18,249 nucleotides of DNA from Anaerococcus sp. (GCA_030825745.1 JAPJPH010000007.1:1-18249); one strand, 5' to 3'; counted from the first letter of the stretch, positions 1 through 6,826 are shown. The notes: generated from the letters alone by a model not told the origin. Numbers and translations: made by a program.

Positions 1-19
1 TATTTATATATCTTATATA

Positions 20-48
20 ATTATATTGTAAATTAATTTTCAATTCAA
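20..48 (-). promoter_or_regulatory. Candidate promoter reading off the left edge
   Basis: On the minus strand a TTGAAT hexamer (43-48) and a perfect TATAAT (20-25) are separated by 17 bases, which fits a housekeeping sigma promoter. It lies just beyond the terminator of the S41 lipoprotein operon and points toward the left edge. It probably drives the next minus-strand gene outside the window. The surrounding DNA is very A+T-rich, so chance matches are possible. Confidence 0.5.
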
Positions 49-92
49 ATTATCTAATTACATTATGCTTGCTTTTACATATTATTTTTAAT

Positions 93-130
93 AAGGAAAA
101 GTCCAGCGATTACTTGCTGGACTCTTCCTT
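93..130 (-). terminator. Intrinsic terminator overlapping the end of the S41 lipoprotein gene
   Basis: A 15-bp stem (arms 93-107 and 116-130, one G-U pair, 8-base loop) encloses the stop codon of the upstream gene, so the last five sense codons form the 5' arm. The U-rich part on the minus strand lies inside the distal arm (UUUUCCUU) and the bases after it are mixed A/U. Termination could therefore be incomplete. The stem may also act on the plus strand, where a T-rich stretch follows. Confidence 0.6.
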
Positions 131-1522
131 ATCTTTTACCATTTTTTCTATGGTAGTTATTGAGTTTTTGTAGGAGTTTGAGATTATGTCTGGGTTTGTT
201 GGGTTCTCTTGATTTATTGCACCTTTTGGATCATAGCCTAGGGTGTTGGTGTAGGTAAATACTAGGCCAGAGTTTGGCATTACCGAGTTAATTACTCCTA
301 GGGTTATCCCATCTCCTCCTGTTGTTACTCCTACTAGGGTGGCTTGTGATGAGTATTTCATGAAGTTTGCAAAGCCTTCAGCTGCTGAAAATACTTTTTC
401 ATCTACTAGGAGGAATATCGGTTTGTCAAAACCGTATAGGTCATCTGTTTTGTCTGGGTTTATAGTTATGTCTTCTTTTATATAATAGTCAAAGTTGTCT
501 ATATCTTCTCTATAGTCTAAGTCAATGGCAGATAGGTCTACATTTTTAATTCTTTCTACATTTATGGTCTCATCTTCAAATATTAGCTTAGATTTTTCAG
601 AGTCTTTTATAAACATTCTATTTGTGACACTTTTTTGTCTTACTACAAGTTTAGGTAGGAGGAAGTTTTTCCAATAGTCATAGTTTCCACCGGTGTTACC
701 CCTTATATCAATTATCAGGGCCTTATATATATCCTTGTTTTTTAGAAACTCTTCTATGATTTTGCTATCTTTATCATAACTTTCTGGGCCTTTCATTTTC
801 TTTATCTTAAGTAAGGCTATGTTAGATTCTAATTTTTCTAGTTGTATATTGTTAGAATCATCATTTTCAAAAAGTAAGGCTCTTCTTTTATCAAGGCTAG
901 CTTGTGTATCACTTTGTCTACCCTCTATTTGATACCTATTTCTAACTGTTTGCTTATTTAGGTTTATAAATTCATAATATATTGAAGGAGTCTTCCACTT
1001 TTCGGCATAGTAGTCTAGGGTATTTTCTACATATTCTTTGTTGGCTATCTTGGTGTGGCCATTTTTTAGATCGCTTGCTATTTTTTTCATGGTTTCCAAG
1101 AATTTTTCATCGGTATCGGCTTTATCTACTTCTTTTAGGTATTTGCTATAGTTTGCTATAAAGTCTATCCCATATTCTCTTTTTAATACATTGAAAAATG
1201 GATAATTTTCCTTTATTTCTTTAAAAAAGAAGTTAAAGTCTTCTACTTTTTCTTCTTTTGTAAGTGGTTTTACTTTTTGTGGAGAGTTTAGTTTTAGTTT
1301 TACAGGATCTTTTAGGCTTTTATACCATTTTATATATTCATCTATAGTAAAATCATCTATTTTATCAGGATAAAAACTCCCATCTGATAGGATAGGACCT
1401 GATTTTTCCATCTGGGCCATGGTTTTTTTTCTATCTAGATTTTCTAACCTTCTTACGGCACATGAGGATAAAAGTATCATAGCTAATAATAAAAGCAGGT
1501 TTTTTTTGATAGCCTTATTCAT
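110..1522 (-). CDS. S41-family serine protease, lipoprotein
   Basis: Likely a membrane-anchored extracytoplasmic peptidase of family S41 (tail-specific/tricorn-like). Counting from the ATG at 1522, residues 1-21 form a lipoprotein signal: a basic start, a run of leucines, and the lipobox LSSC with Cys21. A helical S41 N-terminal region follows (about 95-160), ending in an NGHT motif with His156. The core carries DIRGNTGG (272-279) and the nucleophile region VFSAAEGF, with the probable catalytic Ser at 379. No PDZ domain is evident. ATG at 1522 is preferred over the adjacent in-frame TTG at 1525 because GGAGG sits 5 bases before the ATG. The start overlaps the previous gene's stop by 8 bases (ATGAATAA). 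It is last in the tsaE-tsaB-rimI-tsaD operon. Its substrate is unknown, and a cell-wall or signalling role is only a guess. Confidence 0.88.
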   Translation of the reverse strand: MNKAIKKNLLLLLAMILLSSCAVRRLENLDRKKTMAQMEKSGPILSDGSFYPDKIDDFTIDEYIKWYKSLKDPVKLKLNSPQKVKPLTKEEKVEDFNFFFKEIKENYPFFNVLKREYGIDFIANYSKYLKEVDKADTDEKFLETMKKIASDLKNGHTKIANKEYVENTLDYYAEKWKTPSIYYEFINLNKQTVRNRYQIEGRQSDTQASLDKRRALLFENDDSNNIQLEKLESNIALLKIKKMKGPESYDKDSKIIEEFLKNKDIYKALIIDIRGNTGGNYDYWKNFLLPKLVVRQKSVTNRMFIKDSEKSKLIFEDETINVERIKNVDLSAIDLDYREDIDNFDYYIKEDITINPDKTDDLYGFDKPIFLLVDEKVFSAAEGFANFMKYSSQATLVGVTTGGDGITLGVINSVMPNSGLVFTYTNTLGYDPKGAINQENPTNPDIISNSYKNSITTIEKMVKDKEESSK

Positions 1523-1868
1523 CAAAGCCTCCAGATAAAAGGACTAGGTCTCTTTTGTATAAATCATAGATTAGCCCCAAAAGTCCTAGGGGATTTACTA
1601 GGGAATATATTATGATAAAAGATACTATAAAGCTGATTTTATTTCTTTCAATTCTTTTTATAGATTGGAGGGAGTAGGATTTGCTTCTTAGGTTTATTAG
1701 GGCATAAACTAAGGCAAAGATTCCAAAAACTATTTCAAAAATCTCCATATAGTAGATTCCAAAGCCTAGAACTGCCAGTCCTCCTAAAATCCATAGTATA
1801 GAGCTAGTTTTTTTTAATTTGTTATATCTTTTTATCTGGTTTCTGTCTTTTTTTGTATTCTTTCTCAT
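1515..1868 (-). CDS. Small membrane protein of unknown function
   Basis: A 117-residue protein that I do not recognise. It starts with a strongly basic, Lys/Arg/Asn-rich stretch (1-21), which suggests a cytoplasmic N-terminus. Hydrophobic segments follow at about 23-40 and 43-60, then a basic loop and a third segment at about 79-103. A short tail ends in GGFDE. It begins one base after the tsaD stop and its own stop overlaps the S41 lipoprotein start by 8 bases, so it is co-translated within the t6A operon. The Shine-Dalgarno is weak (GGA about 9 bases upstream), which suggests reliance on coupling to tsaD. The tail codons GGA GGC also supply the Shine-Dalgarno of the next gene. Confidence 0.75.
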   Translation of the reverse strand: MRKNTKKDRNQIKRYNKLKKTSSILWILGGLAVLGFGIYYMEIFEIVFGIFALVYALINLRSKSYSLQSIKRIERNKISFIVSFIIIYSLVNPLGLLGLIYDLYKRDLVLLSGGFDE

Positions 1869-1869
1869 T

Positions 1870-2880
1870 TTATAATTCCAAATTAGGATATACTTTCATA
1901 AATTTATCGCTAGTTTGCCCATCCTTGTAGGCTAGGTATCCAGCTAGGGCTATCATGGCTGCATTGTCTGTACATAATATAGGGTCAGGATAGTAGAATT
2001 TGATATTTTCTCTCTCACAGGCTTCTTCTAGTCTTTGTCTAAGTCTAGAGTTTGCTGCAACTCCACCACTTACGGTTAGGGTATCTCTCCCAGTTTCTTT
2101 TAATAGTCTCATTGATTTTTCTACTAAAACATCAACTACTGCTTCTTGAAAGCTTGCTGCAAGGTCTTCTTTTTTAAAGGTTTCTTTTTTTTGCTCTTTG
2201 GAGTTGATAAAGTTTAGGACTGCTGTTTTAAGACCTGAAAATGAAAAATCGTAGGAGTCCTTCTCTAGCATAACTCTAGGAAAGTCATAGGCTTTTTTAT
2301 TTCCTTCTTTAGCTATTTTATCTATTTTAGGTCCTCCAGGATATCCTAGACCAATTTTTCTAGCTACCTTATCATAGCTTTCCCCACAAGCATCATCCCT
2401 AGTTTTTCCCATAACTTTTATATCTGTATAGCCTCTTACATCACAAAGGTAGGTATGGCCACCACTAACTACGAGTGTTATAAAAGGAGGCTCTAGGTTT
2501 TTGTGGGCTAGGAAGTTTGCTGCTATATGCCCTTTCATGTGGTTGACTCCAACCATAGGTTTATTTATAGCTAATGATAATGCCTTGGCCGCAGATATCC
2601 CAACTAGTAGGGATCCCATTAGACCTGGACCCTTGGTTACTGCTATAAGGTCTATCTCATCATAGGTTAGACTTGCATCATCTAGGGCCTTTTTTATGAG
2701 TGGATTTATAGCCTCCATATGTTTTCTACTAGCTATTTCTGGAACTACCCCACCAAATAAGGCATGGATATCTATTTGTGATGATATTAAATTAACTAAT
2801 ATTTCCCTATCATTTTTAAGGATAGATACAGAGCTATCATCACAGCTAGTTTCTATCCCCAGGGTATAAAAATCTGTCAT
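1870..2880 (-). CDS. tsaD: tRNA N6-threonylcarbamoyladenosine transferase TsaD
   Basis: Catalytic subunit of the t6A37 tRNA-modification complex. It transfers the threonylcarbamoyl group from TC-AMP to A37 of ANN-decoding tRNAs, together with TsaB and TsaE. The 336-residue length is normal for the family. Family signatures are in order: ETSCDDSS near residue 10, metal ligands His114 and His118 in NHMKGH, SGGHT (139-143), GESYDK followed by GYPGGP (167-184), SGGVAANSRLR (271-281), and TDN with the last metal ligand Asp305. Its ATG overlaps the rimI stop as ATGA (4 bases). The order tsaE-tsaB-rimI-tsaD places three of the four dedicated t6A proteins in one operon. The fourth, TsaC/YwlC, is not in the window. 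Confidence 0.97.
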   Translation of the reverse strand: MTDFYTLGIETSCDDSSVSILKNDREILVNLISSQIDIHALFGGVVPEIASRKHMEAINPLIKKALDDASLTYDEIDLIAVTKGPGLMGSLLVGISAAKALSLAINKPMVGVNHMKGHIAANFLAHKNLEPPFITLVVSGGHTYLCDVRGYTDIKVMGKTRDDACGESYDKVARKIGLGYPGGPKIDKIAKEGNKKAYDFPRVMLEKDSYDFSFSGLKTAVLNFINSKEQKKETFKKEDLAASFQEAVVDVLVEKSMRLLKETGRDTLTVSGGVAANSRLRQRLEEACERENIKFYYPDPILCTDNAAMIALAGYLAYKDGQTSDKFMKVYPNLEL

Positions 2881-3314
2881 TTTAATTTCCTTTTCATATT
2901 ATAGGCATCTTCGCCTAGTTGTTGGTAATAATTTTTCCTAAGGCCATCTTTTGTAAAGCCATATTTTTCATACAGGTTAATAGCAGCTTCATTTTTTGTT
3001 GAAACTTCTAACCAAATCTCTTTTATATCAGAGTCTTTACACCTATTTATTAAATGATCTAAAAGGTATGACCCGATTTTTTGCTTTCTATAATTTTGAT
3101 CTACTGCTATTGTAAAAAGTTCAGCTATATCAAGGATCATACTAGATATGTAATATCCAAGTATGACCCCATTTTCTTCATAAACAAATGATTTTAAAAA
3201 GCTATTTTCTTCTATATCTTTAACTAATTGTCCTACACTTTTTGCCTTAAAAAAAGCATTTTTTGATATATCATAAACTCTATTAGCATCACTTATTTTA
3301 ATTGGCCTTATCAT
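2877..3314 (-). CDS. rimI: GNAT N-acetyltransferase, RimI type
   Basis: A single GNAT acetyltransferase domain of 145 residues. RimI proteins acetylate the N-terminus of ribosomal protein S18, and some clostridial homologues act on other N-termini. The N-terminal IRPIKISDANRVYDI is typical of the family, as is the C-terminal stretch with AAINLYEKYGF (110-120), which includes the usual acid Tyr (Tyr115). The acetyl-CoA loop reads RKQKIG (76-81). The first Gly of the standard Q/R-x-x-G-x-G/A motif is Lys here, a mild deviation. It overlaps tsaB by 17 bases and tsaD by 4, the standard position of rimI between tsaB and tsaD in Firmicutes. The name rests on context plus family resemblance. Confidence 0.9.
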   Translation of the reverse strand: MIRPIKISDANRVYDISKNAFFKAKSVGQLVKDIEENSFLKSFVYEENGVILGYYISSMILDIAELFTIAVDQNYRKQKIGSYLLDHLINRCKDSDIKEIWLEVSTKNEAAINLYEKYGFTKDGLRKNYYQQLGEDAYNMKRKLK

Positions 3315-3975
3315 TTTTCTTTGAAAGCTCTCTTTCTGCTTGAGATTTTCTTAGGTAGTTTGGTACAACCTTAAATAAATCCTCATCATAATCACCCATA
3401 TCTAGGCATACCTTTATTAGAGATTTTCCTATACAGCTGTTAAAGTTTATATCTAGGCTCTCTGCCCTAGTAAATTTATCCCCATATTTGTCATTCATTA
3501 GGCCAATAAGCTCCACTTCTTTTTCTAGTGAATTTACCTTAGTTGAAAAATCATCTATCCTATATAGGTCTTCTTTTATAATTTCATTAAAGTTTTTATC
3601 ATAAACTGCACCATATATTCTATCTCCCCTAGCATCTAGCATAGGGACTTTTAATATATCAGAAGATGAGTTATGGGCAAGGGCTAGTAGGGTTGAGACT
3701 GGGTATATTTTTTTATCATTAACTTGAGCTAGGGTTTTAGTTATTGCCATACCAATCCTAAGGCCGGTAAAGGATCCTGGTCCCTTGGCTATTACAAATT
3801 TATCTATATCTTTTATACTCATCCCCAATAGCTCTAGTAGAGTTTCTATCATAGGAACTAGAGATTCACTGTGGGTTTTTTTCTGGTTTACATTGAAATC
3901 TCCTATAATTTCACCATCACTGTATATGCTTACTGTGGAAATCATAGTTGATGTATCAATGGCTAATATATTCAT
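3298..3975 (-). CDS. tsaB: t6A biosynthesis scaffold protein TsaB
   Basis: Non-catalytic partner of TsaD in the t6A complex, with an ASKHA fold that dimerises with TsaD. The N-terminal LAIDTSTMISTVSIY (about 4-18) and the glycine-rich KGPGSFTGLRIGM (64-76) are clear TsaB hallmarks. The protein has 225 residues, a usual length. It lacks the TsaD metal-binding histidines, as expected. Its start codon shares one base with the tsaE stop (TGATG), and its end overlaps rimI by 17 bases, so tsaE, tsaB, rimI and tsaD should be translated as a coupled set. Confidence 0.96.
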   Translation of the reverse strand: MNILAIDTSTMISTVSIYSDGEIIGDFNVNQKKTHSESLVPMIETLLELLGMSIKDIDKFVIAKGPGSFTGLRIGMAITKTLAQVNDKKIYPVSTLLALAHNSSSDILKVPMLDARGDRIYGAVYDKNFNEIIKEDLYRIDDFSTKVNSLEKEVELIGLMNDKYGDKFTRAESLDINFNSCIGKSLIKVCLDMGDYDEDLFKVVPNYLRKSQAERELSKKNDKAN

Positions 3976-4403
3976 CAGTCTATACTCCTTTGTTTAAAGT
4001 TATCAGATACTTTAATTTCTCTACTTTTTTGATCTATTTTTTCTATCCAAACATTTATCATTTCACAAGGCAAGTAATCCTTAGCCTTATCAGCCCATTC
4101 TATAAATGTTATGGCATCTTGTGGATAAAAGTATTCTTCATAGTCTATATCTAGGATATCATCAGGATCATCAAACCTATATAGGTCTAGGTGATATATT
4201 TTCTTATCTGCCTGATAAATATTTACTATAGCAAAAGTAGGTGATGATGAATCACTAACTCCAAAATATTTACAAACATAGTTAGTAAAGGTAGTTTTTC
4301 CACTACCCATCTCTCCTATTAAATTTATTACATCGCCTTCTTTTAGGTTTTTAGCAAAGTTATAGGCGAATTTTTCTAAGTCGTTTAAGTTTTGTATAAG
4401 CAT
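3975..4403 (-). CDS. tsaE: t6A biosynthesis ATPase TsaE
   Basis: P-loop ATPase that drives turnover of the TsaB-TsaD complex in t6A synthesis. Visible motifs are the Walker A GEMGSGKTT (30-38), SPTF (54-57), HLDLYRF (71-77) and the conserved IEWADK (101-106). The length of 142 residues is normal. It is the first gene of the operon. A Shine-Dalgarno (AAAGGGG) sits just before the ATG and a TATAAT lies about 20 bases upstream, so the leader is very short. Confidence 0.95.
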   Translation of the reverse strand: MLIQNLNDLEKFAYNFAKNLKEGDVINLIGEMGSGKTTFTNYVCKYFGVSDSSSPTFAIVNIYQADKKIYHLDLYRFDDPDDILDIDYEEYFYPQDAITFIEWADKAKDYLPCEMINVWIEKIDQKSREIKVSDNFKQRSID

Positions 4404-4422
4404 AATTCCCCTTTACCTAGAT

Positions 4423-4450
4423 ATTATACTTTTTTCTAGTAAGTTTAAAA
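4423..4450 (-). promoter_or_regulatory. Probable promoter of the tsaE operon
   Basis: A perfect TATAAT -10 (4423-4428, minus strand) lies 19 bases before the tsaE start codon. At 17-18 base spacing the -35 region is only T-rich (GTTTTA or similar), a weak match. The predicted start would give a leader of roughly 10-15 bases carrying just the Shine-Dalgarno. Confidence 0.55.
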
Positions 4451-4504
4451 CATAAAAAATCCAAGAAAGATAGGTGATCTAACCAATCCTTCTTGGACTT
4501 TTTT
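4451..4504 (-). terminator. Intrinsic terminator after ribU (possibly bidirectional)
   Basis: Outer arms 4460-4467 and 4490-4497 pair perfectly (TCCAAGAA with TTCTTGGA). An inner stem continues (GAT-A-GGT with ACC-A-ATC). On the minus strand the stem is followed by UUUUUUAUG. On the plus strand it is followed by CTTTTTTAG, so it could also terminate plus-strand transcripts. It separates ribU from the tsaE promoter. Confidence 0.85.
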
Positions 4505-5099
4505 AGCTATATTTTATTAGAGGTGATACTCTCTTATATATTAACTTAGTTACAACTGATGATATAGCACCCTTTATTATATTAAATGGAGCAATGGATA
4601 AAACCATTAGACTAAAATATGAATTAACTAGTCTATTTCCTGCCCTAGTCATATCTACAAAGGCTTGTAAGTCTATACCCATTACCTTAGCATAGGTTGG
4701 AAATACTACAAAGGCATTTGATATAGTTGCTACTACTGTCATAGCCAAAACTCCTATTAGTAGGGCTAGGTTGGCATTTTTTATGTTTTTGTTATTTTTG
4801 TATATGCTTGCTGAAACATATACATAAACAGCTCCTACTATAAAGTTAGATAGCTCTCCTACACCCATGGTTGTGGTTTTGCTTAGGTTTAGGATATTTT
4901 TAAGTAGTTGAATTATTACCCCATATACTGGGCCCATAGCAAATCCCCCTATTAGGGCTGGAACATCAGCCAGGTCTATTTTCATAAATGGTGGTGCCAA
5001 GGGTATAGGTATTTGAATAAACATAAGGATATACGCAAGGGCTGCTAATATAGCCACTTTTAGGTACTTGTTTAAACTAAATGATTTACTTTGATTCAT
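4503..5099 (-). CDS. ribU: Riboflavin ECF transporter S component RibU
   Basis: Substrate-binding membrane subunit of an energy-coupling-factor transporter for riboflavin, 198 residues with about six membrane segments. Diagnostic features are KIDLADVPALIGGFAMGP (40-57) followed by KNILNL and TTTMGVGELSNF (67-85), the usual RibU loop pattern. The start is ATG at 5099, which has AAGGAGG four bases upstream. An in-frame reading continues upstream to 5339 but runs through the FMN riboswitch and is not coding. The energising ECF module (EcfA, EcfA', EcfT) is not in the window, so this is probably a group II system sharing a module encoded elsewhere. The FMN riboswitch in front independently supports a flavin substrate. 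Confidence 0.95.
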   Translation of the reverse strand: MNQSKSFSLNKYLKVAILAALAYILMFIQIPIPLAPPFMKIDLADVPALIGGFAMGPVYGVIIQLLKNILNLSKTTTMGVGELSNFIVGAVYVYVSASIYKNNKNIKNANLALLIGVLAMTVVATISNAFVVFPTYAKVMGIDLQAFVDMTRAGNRLVNSYFSLMVLSIAPFNIIKGAISSVVTKLIYKRVSPLIKYS

Positions 5100-5106
5100 A
5101 TTTCCT

Positions 5107-5150
5107 CCTTTTGGGCAATAAAAAATGCCCATTCCAGGGCATATAAAAGG
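5107..5150 (-). promoter_or_regulatory. Expression platform of the FMN riboswitch: terminator with alternative helices
   Basis: A 6-bp stem ATGCCC/GGGCAT (5125-5130 and 5137-5142) followed by six Us is a compact intrinsic terminator between the aptamer and the ribU Shine-Dalgarno. Two competing pairings are visible. GGGCA of the terminator arm can pair with a downstream TGCCC just before AAAAGGAGG. CCTTTT (5145-5150) can pair with AAAAGG (5107-5112), which overlaps the Shine-Dalgarno. FMN binding should favour the OFF state. Confidence 0.8.
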
Positions 5151-5161
5151 TTGATTAAAAA

Positions 5162-5270
5162 ATCTTCTTTCATCCAGACTATACTGTCGGTATTGGAATT
5201 TCACCAATTCAATCACTAGGACTCGCGGACTATAACCGCCGGTTAAGGAATCACACCTCACCCTGAAGAT
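5162..5270 (-). ncRNA. FMN riboswitch (RFN element)
   Basis: The minus strand carries the RFN consensus almost unchanged. The closing stem P1 is ATCTTC (5265-5270) with GAAGAT (5162-5167). In between are the conserved blocks AGGGTGA, ACCGGCGGTTATAGTCCGCG, GGTGAAATTCC, ACCGACAGTATAGTCTGGATG and GAAAGAAG. It senses FMN in the nascent mRNA and lies 60 bases ahead of the riboflavin transporter gene ribU, with a terminator between them. Confidence 0.98.
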
Positions 5271-5304
5271 AATTGCTTTTGCAATCGTTTTATTTATCTT
5301 ATCT

Positions 5305-5334
5305 AAATATATCCTACCACAGTAGGATATATTT
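5305..5334 (-). repeat. Perfect 13-bp inverted repeat, likely terminator of the orphan regulator
   Basis: Arms 5305-5317 and 5322-5334 are perfectly complementary around a 4-base loop (CACA on plus). It begins 13 bases after the stop of the regulator gene and the RNA arm ends UAUAUUU, so an intrinsic terminator is the simplest reading, in either direction. The same bases contain a possible promoter for the ribU leader, so it could also be a protein operator. Confidence 0.7.
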
Positions 5335-5339
5335 TGCAA
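5311..5339 (-). promoter_or_regulatory. ribU: Candidate promoter for the FMN riboswitch-ribU unit
   Basis: TTGCAA (5334-5339) and TAGGAT (5311-5316) are 17 bases apart on the minus strand, with a TG one base before the -10 (extended -10). Transcription would begin near 5305, about 35 bases before the aptamer. The element lies inside the perfect inverted repeat. If that repeat acts mainly as a terminator, the promoter may instead lie slightly further downstream. Confidence 0.4.
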
Positions 5340-5347
5340 TTAAATTT

Positions 5348-6007
5348 TTAGACCTTGTTACAAGTATCCAGCACCCAGGCATATCCTAGATTGCTTTTTT
5401 TTTCTATAGGGTCTAGGTTTACTTTTTTAAACTGTTTTTTGATATTTTTTACTTTTAAAGGTATTGATGATGGTTTTAGGCTCTTGCCTTTTTTCACTAA
5501 TTCTTTGGTTATAAATTCATCTGTAATATATTCGCCCATATTTTCTATAAATATGGCACATATAGAAATTTCACTATCATTTAAGTCTAGGATATTATTT
5601 CTAACTCTAAATATCCCATTTTCCTCTTCTAAAGATAGATTGCCTATTTCAACGACATTAGTTTTTCTCATTTTATTTACTTGTTTGAAAACTTCATTTA
5701 CAAATTCTTCTCTGGAGTAGGAATGAGTAATAAATTCTCTATCATCAAGCTCAAGTTCCCACGGATTTTCTTTGCTTCTATCAGTTAGGTATATTATTGG
5801 AGCCTTGGCTTTTTGCTTTAGGTAATAAATAAAATCCAAACATTTATCATGGCTCATGTCTACTAAAATTAGATCATATACTGAAAGGTCTGTAAATAAA
5901 AGATCGTCAATTTCATCTATCTTATCTATTTCAACTTCCTTCTGATCAAAATTTACATTTAAAAGAGAGGAAACTCCATTTTCATTTTCGACTGATGCAA
6001 TCTTCAT
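5348..6007 (-). CDS. Orphan OmpR-like regulator with degenerate receiver domain
   Basis: A 219-residue protein with a two-domain response-regulator layout: a receiver-like domain (about 1-112) and a winged-helix DNA-binding domain (about 118-215, with VVEIGNLSLEEENGIFRVRN and a final NLGYAWVLD). Asp50 in LILVDMS matches the usual phospho-acceptor position and Thr75 is kept. The N-terminal acidic pair is replaced (ASVENEN), and the conserved Lys-Pro after beta-5 reads HS (95-96, ITHSYS). It probably does not behave as a normal kinase-driven switch. No histidine kinase is adjacent, and it sits alone between its own promoter and a terminator. The Shine-Dalgarno is strong (AGGGGGA). Target genes are unknown; neighbouring ribU is separated by a terminator. 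Confidence 0.75.
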   Translation of the reverse strand: MKIASVENENGVSSLLNVNFDQKEVEIDKIDEIDDLLFTDLSVYDLILVDMSHDKCLDFIYYLKQKAKAPIIYLTDRSKENPWELELDDREFITHSYSREEFVNEVFKQVNKMRKTNVVEIGNLSLEEENGIFRVRNNILDLNDSEISICAIFIENMGEYITDEFITKELVKKGKSLKPSSIPLKVKNIKKQFKKVNLDPIEKKSNLGYAWVLDTCNKV

Positions 6008-6083
6008 AATTTCCCCCTTGATAAGTTTAATCTTTTCTTCAAATTAATTAGATTGTTACTCTAAACTAACTGTTTATATGTAT

Positions 6084-6110
6084 ATTATACTTAAATATTG
6101 GGGATGACAA
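6084..6110 (-). promoter_or_regulatory. Candidate promoter of the orphan regulator gene
   Basis: On the minus strand TTGTCA (6105-6110) precedes a perfect TATAAT (6084-6089) with a short 15-base spacer. An offset TAATAT would give 17. The -35 sits in the loop of the gpmA terminator hairpin. The leader to the start codon at 6007 would be about 70 bases and shows no structure I recognise. Confidence 0.5.
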
Positions 6111-6127
6111 GTGCCACCCCCAGTATT
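6094..6127 (-). terminator. Terminator after gpmA
   Basis: A 13-bp imperfect stem (6094-6106 with 6115-6127, one mismatch and one G-U pair, 8-base loop) rich in G-C, with AAUAUU in its descending arm and UUAAG after it. It starts 10 bases past the gpmA stop and should close the long carD-gpmA operon. The U-tract is modest, so some read-through into the orphan regulator is possible. Confidence 0.65.
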
Positions 6128-6136
6128 TATTATTAT

Positions 6137-6826
6137 TTATAGGCTAGTTTTATTTATTACTTTTAGATTTTCATCTAATTCATATACTATTGGTTGACCT
6201 GTTGGTATTTCAAGACCCATTATATCTTCATCAGATATATTTTCAAGATGTTTAGCTAGGGCTCTAAGTGAATTACCATGGGCTGCTATTAGGACATTTT
6301 CTCCCTTTAGTAGTTGTGGAGCTATGTTATCAAAGTAATATGGTAGGGCTCTTTCAAGGGTTATTTTTAAGTTTTCTCCCCTTGGTATTACATCTTCTGG
6401 TAGGTTTTTAAACAATGGCATTTCATTTTGGGCCTTGCTATCTTCATCACTTAGTAGTGGTGGAAGAGTATCATAGGATCTTCTCCAAATATGAACTTGT
6501 TCGTCTCCATATTTTTCTCTAGTTTCATCCTTGTTTAGTCCTTGGAGAGCTCCGTAGTGTCTTTCATTTAGTCTAAATGATTTTTCTACTGGAACAAACA
6601 TTTGATCTGAATATTCTAAAACATAGTTTAATGTTTTTATAGCTCTTTTAAGTATTGAAGTGTGGGCATGGTCAAAGGTGATTTTAGCTTCTTTGATCTT
6701 TTCTCCTGCTGATTTTGCTTCTTCTACTCCTTTTTCAGATAAATCTACATCTGTCCAGCCTGTAAATTTATTTGCTAGGTTCCATTCACTTTGGCCATGT
6801 CTTACTAAAACTAGTTTTACGCTCAT
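6137..6826 (-). CDS. gpmA: 2,3-bisphosphoglycerate-dependent phosphoglycerate mutase
   Basis: Glycolytic enzyme that interconverts 3- and 2-phosphoglycerate through a phosphohistidine. The histidine-phosphatase signature VRHGQSEWN (8-16, catalytic His10) is followed by [13 protein letters not shown] (21-33), the catalytic acid region ERHYGALQG (88-96) and [10 protein letters not shown] with the second His (183). The length of 229 residues matches bacterial dPGM. It starts directly after the mreB-like gene's stop with no gap, and its Shine-Dalgarno (AAGGAG) lies within that gene's last codons (Leu-Arg-Arg-Arg). It is the last gene of the operon. Confidence 0.97.
   Translation of the reverse strand: MSVKLVLVRHGQSEWNLANKFTGWTDVDLSEKGVEEAKSAGEKIKEAKITFDHAHTSILKRAIKTLNYVLEYSDQMFVPVEKSFRLNERHYGALQGLNKDETREKYGDEQVHIWRRSYDTLPPLLSDEDSKAQNEMPLFKNLPEDVIPRGENLKITLERALPYYFDNIAPQLLKGENVLIAAHGNSLRALAKHLENISDEDIMGLEIPTGQPIVYELDENLKVINKTSL

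Noticed and set aside
1523..1525. TTG start for the S41 lipoprotein (and likewise TTG at 11331-11333 for the PIN/TRAM protein)
   Set aside because: In both, an ATG follows immediately and has better spacing to the Shine-Dalgarno.
5100..5339. In-frame N-terminal extension of ribU by 80 codons
   Set aside because: It is the FMN riboswitch and terminator read as protein. The peptide has no family resemblance, and AAGGAGG marks ATG at 5099.
5355..5720. 121-codon plus-strand open frame antisense to the orphan regulator
   Set aside because: It is a shadow frame rich in Phe, Ser and Leu with no ribosome site and no family pattern.
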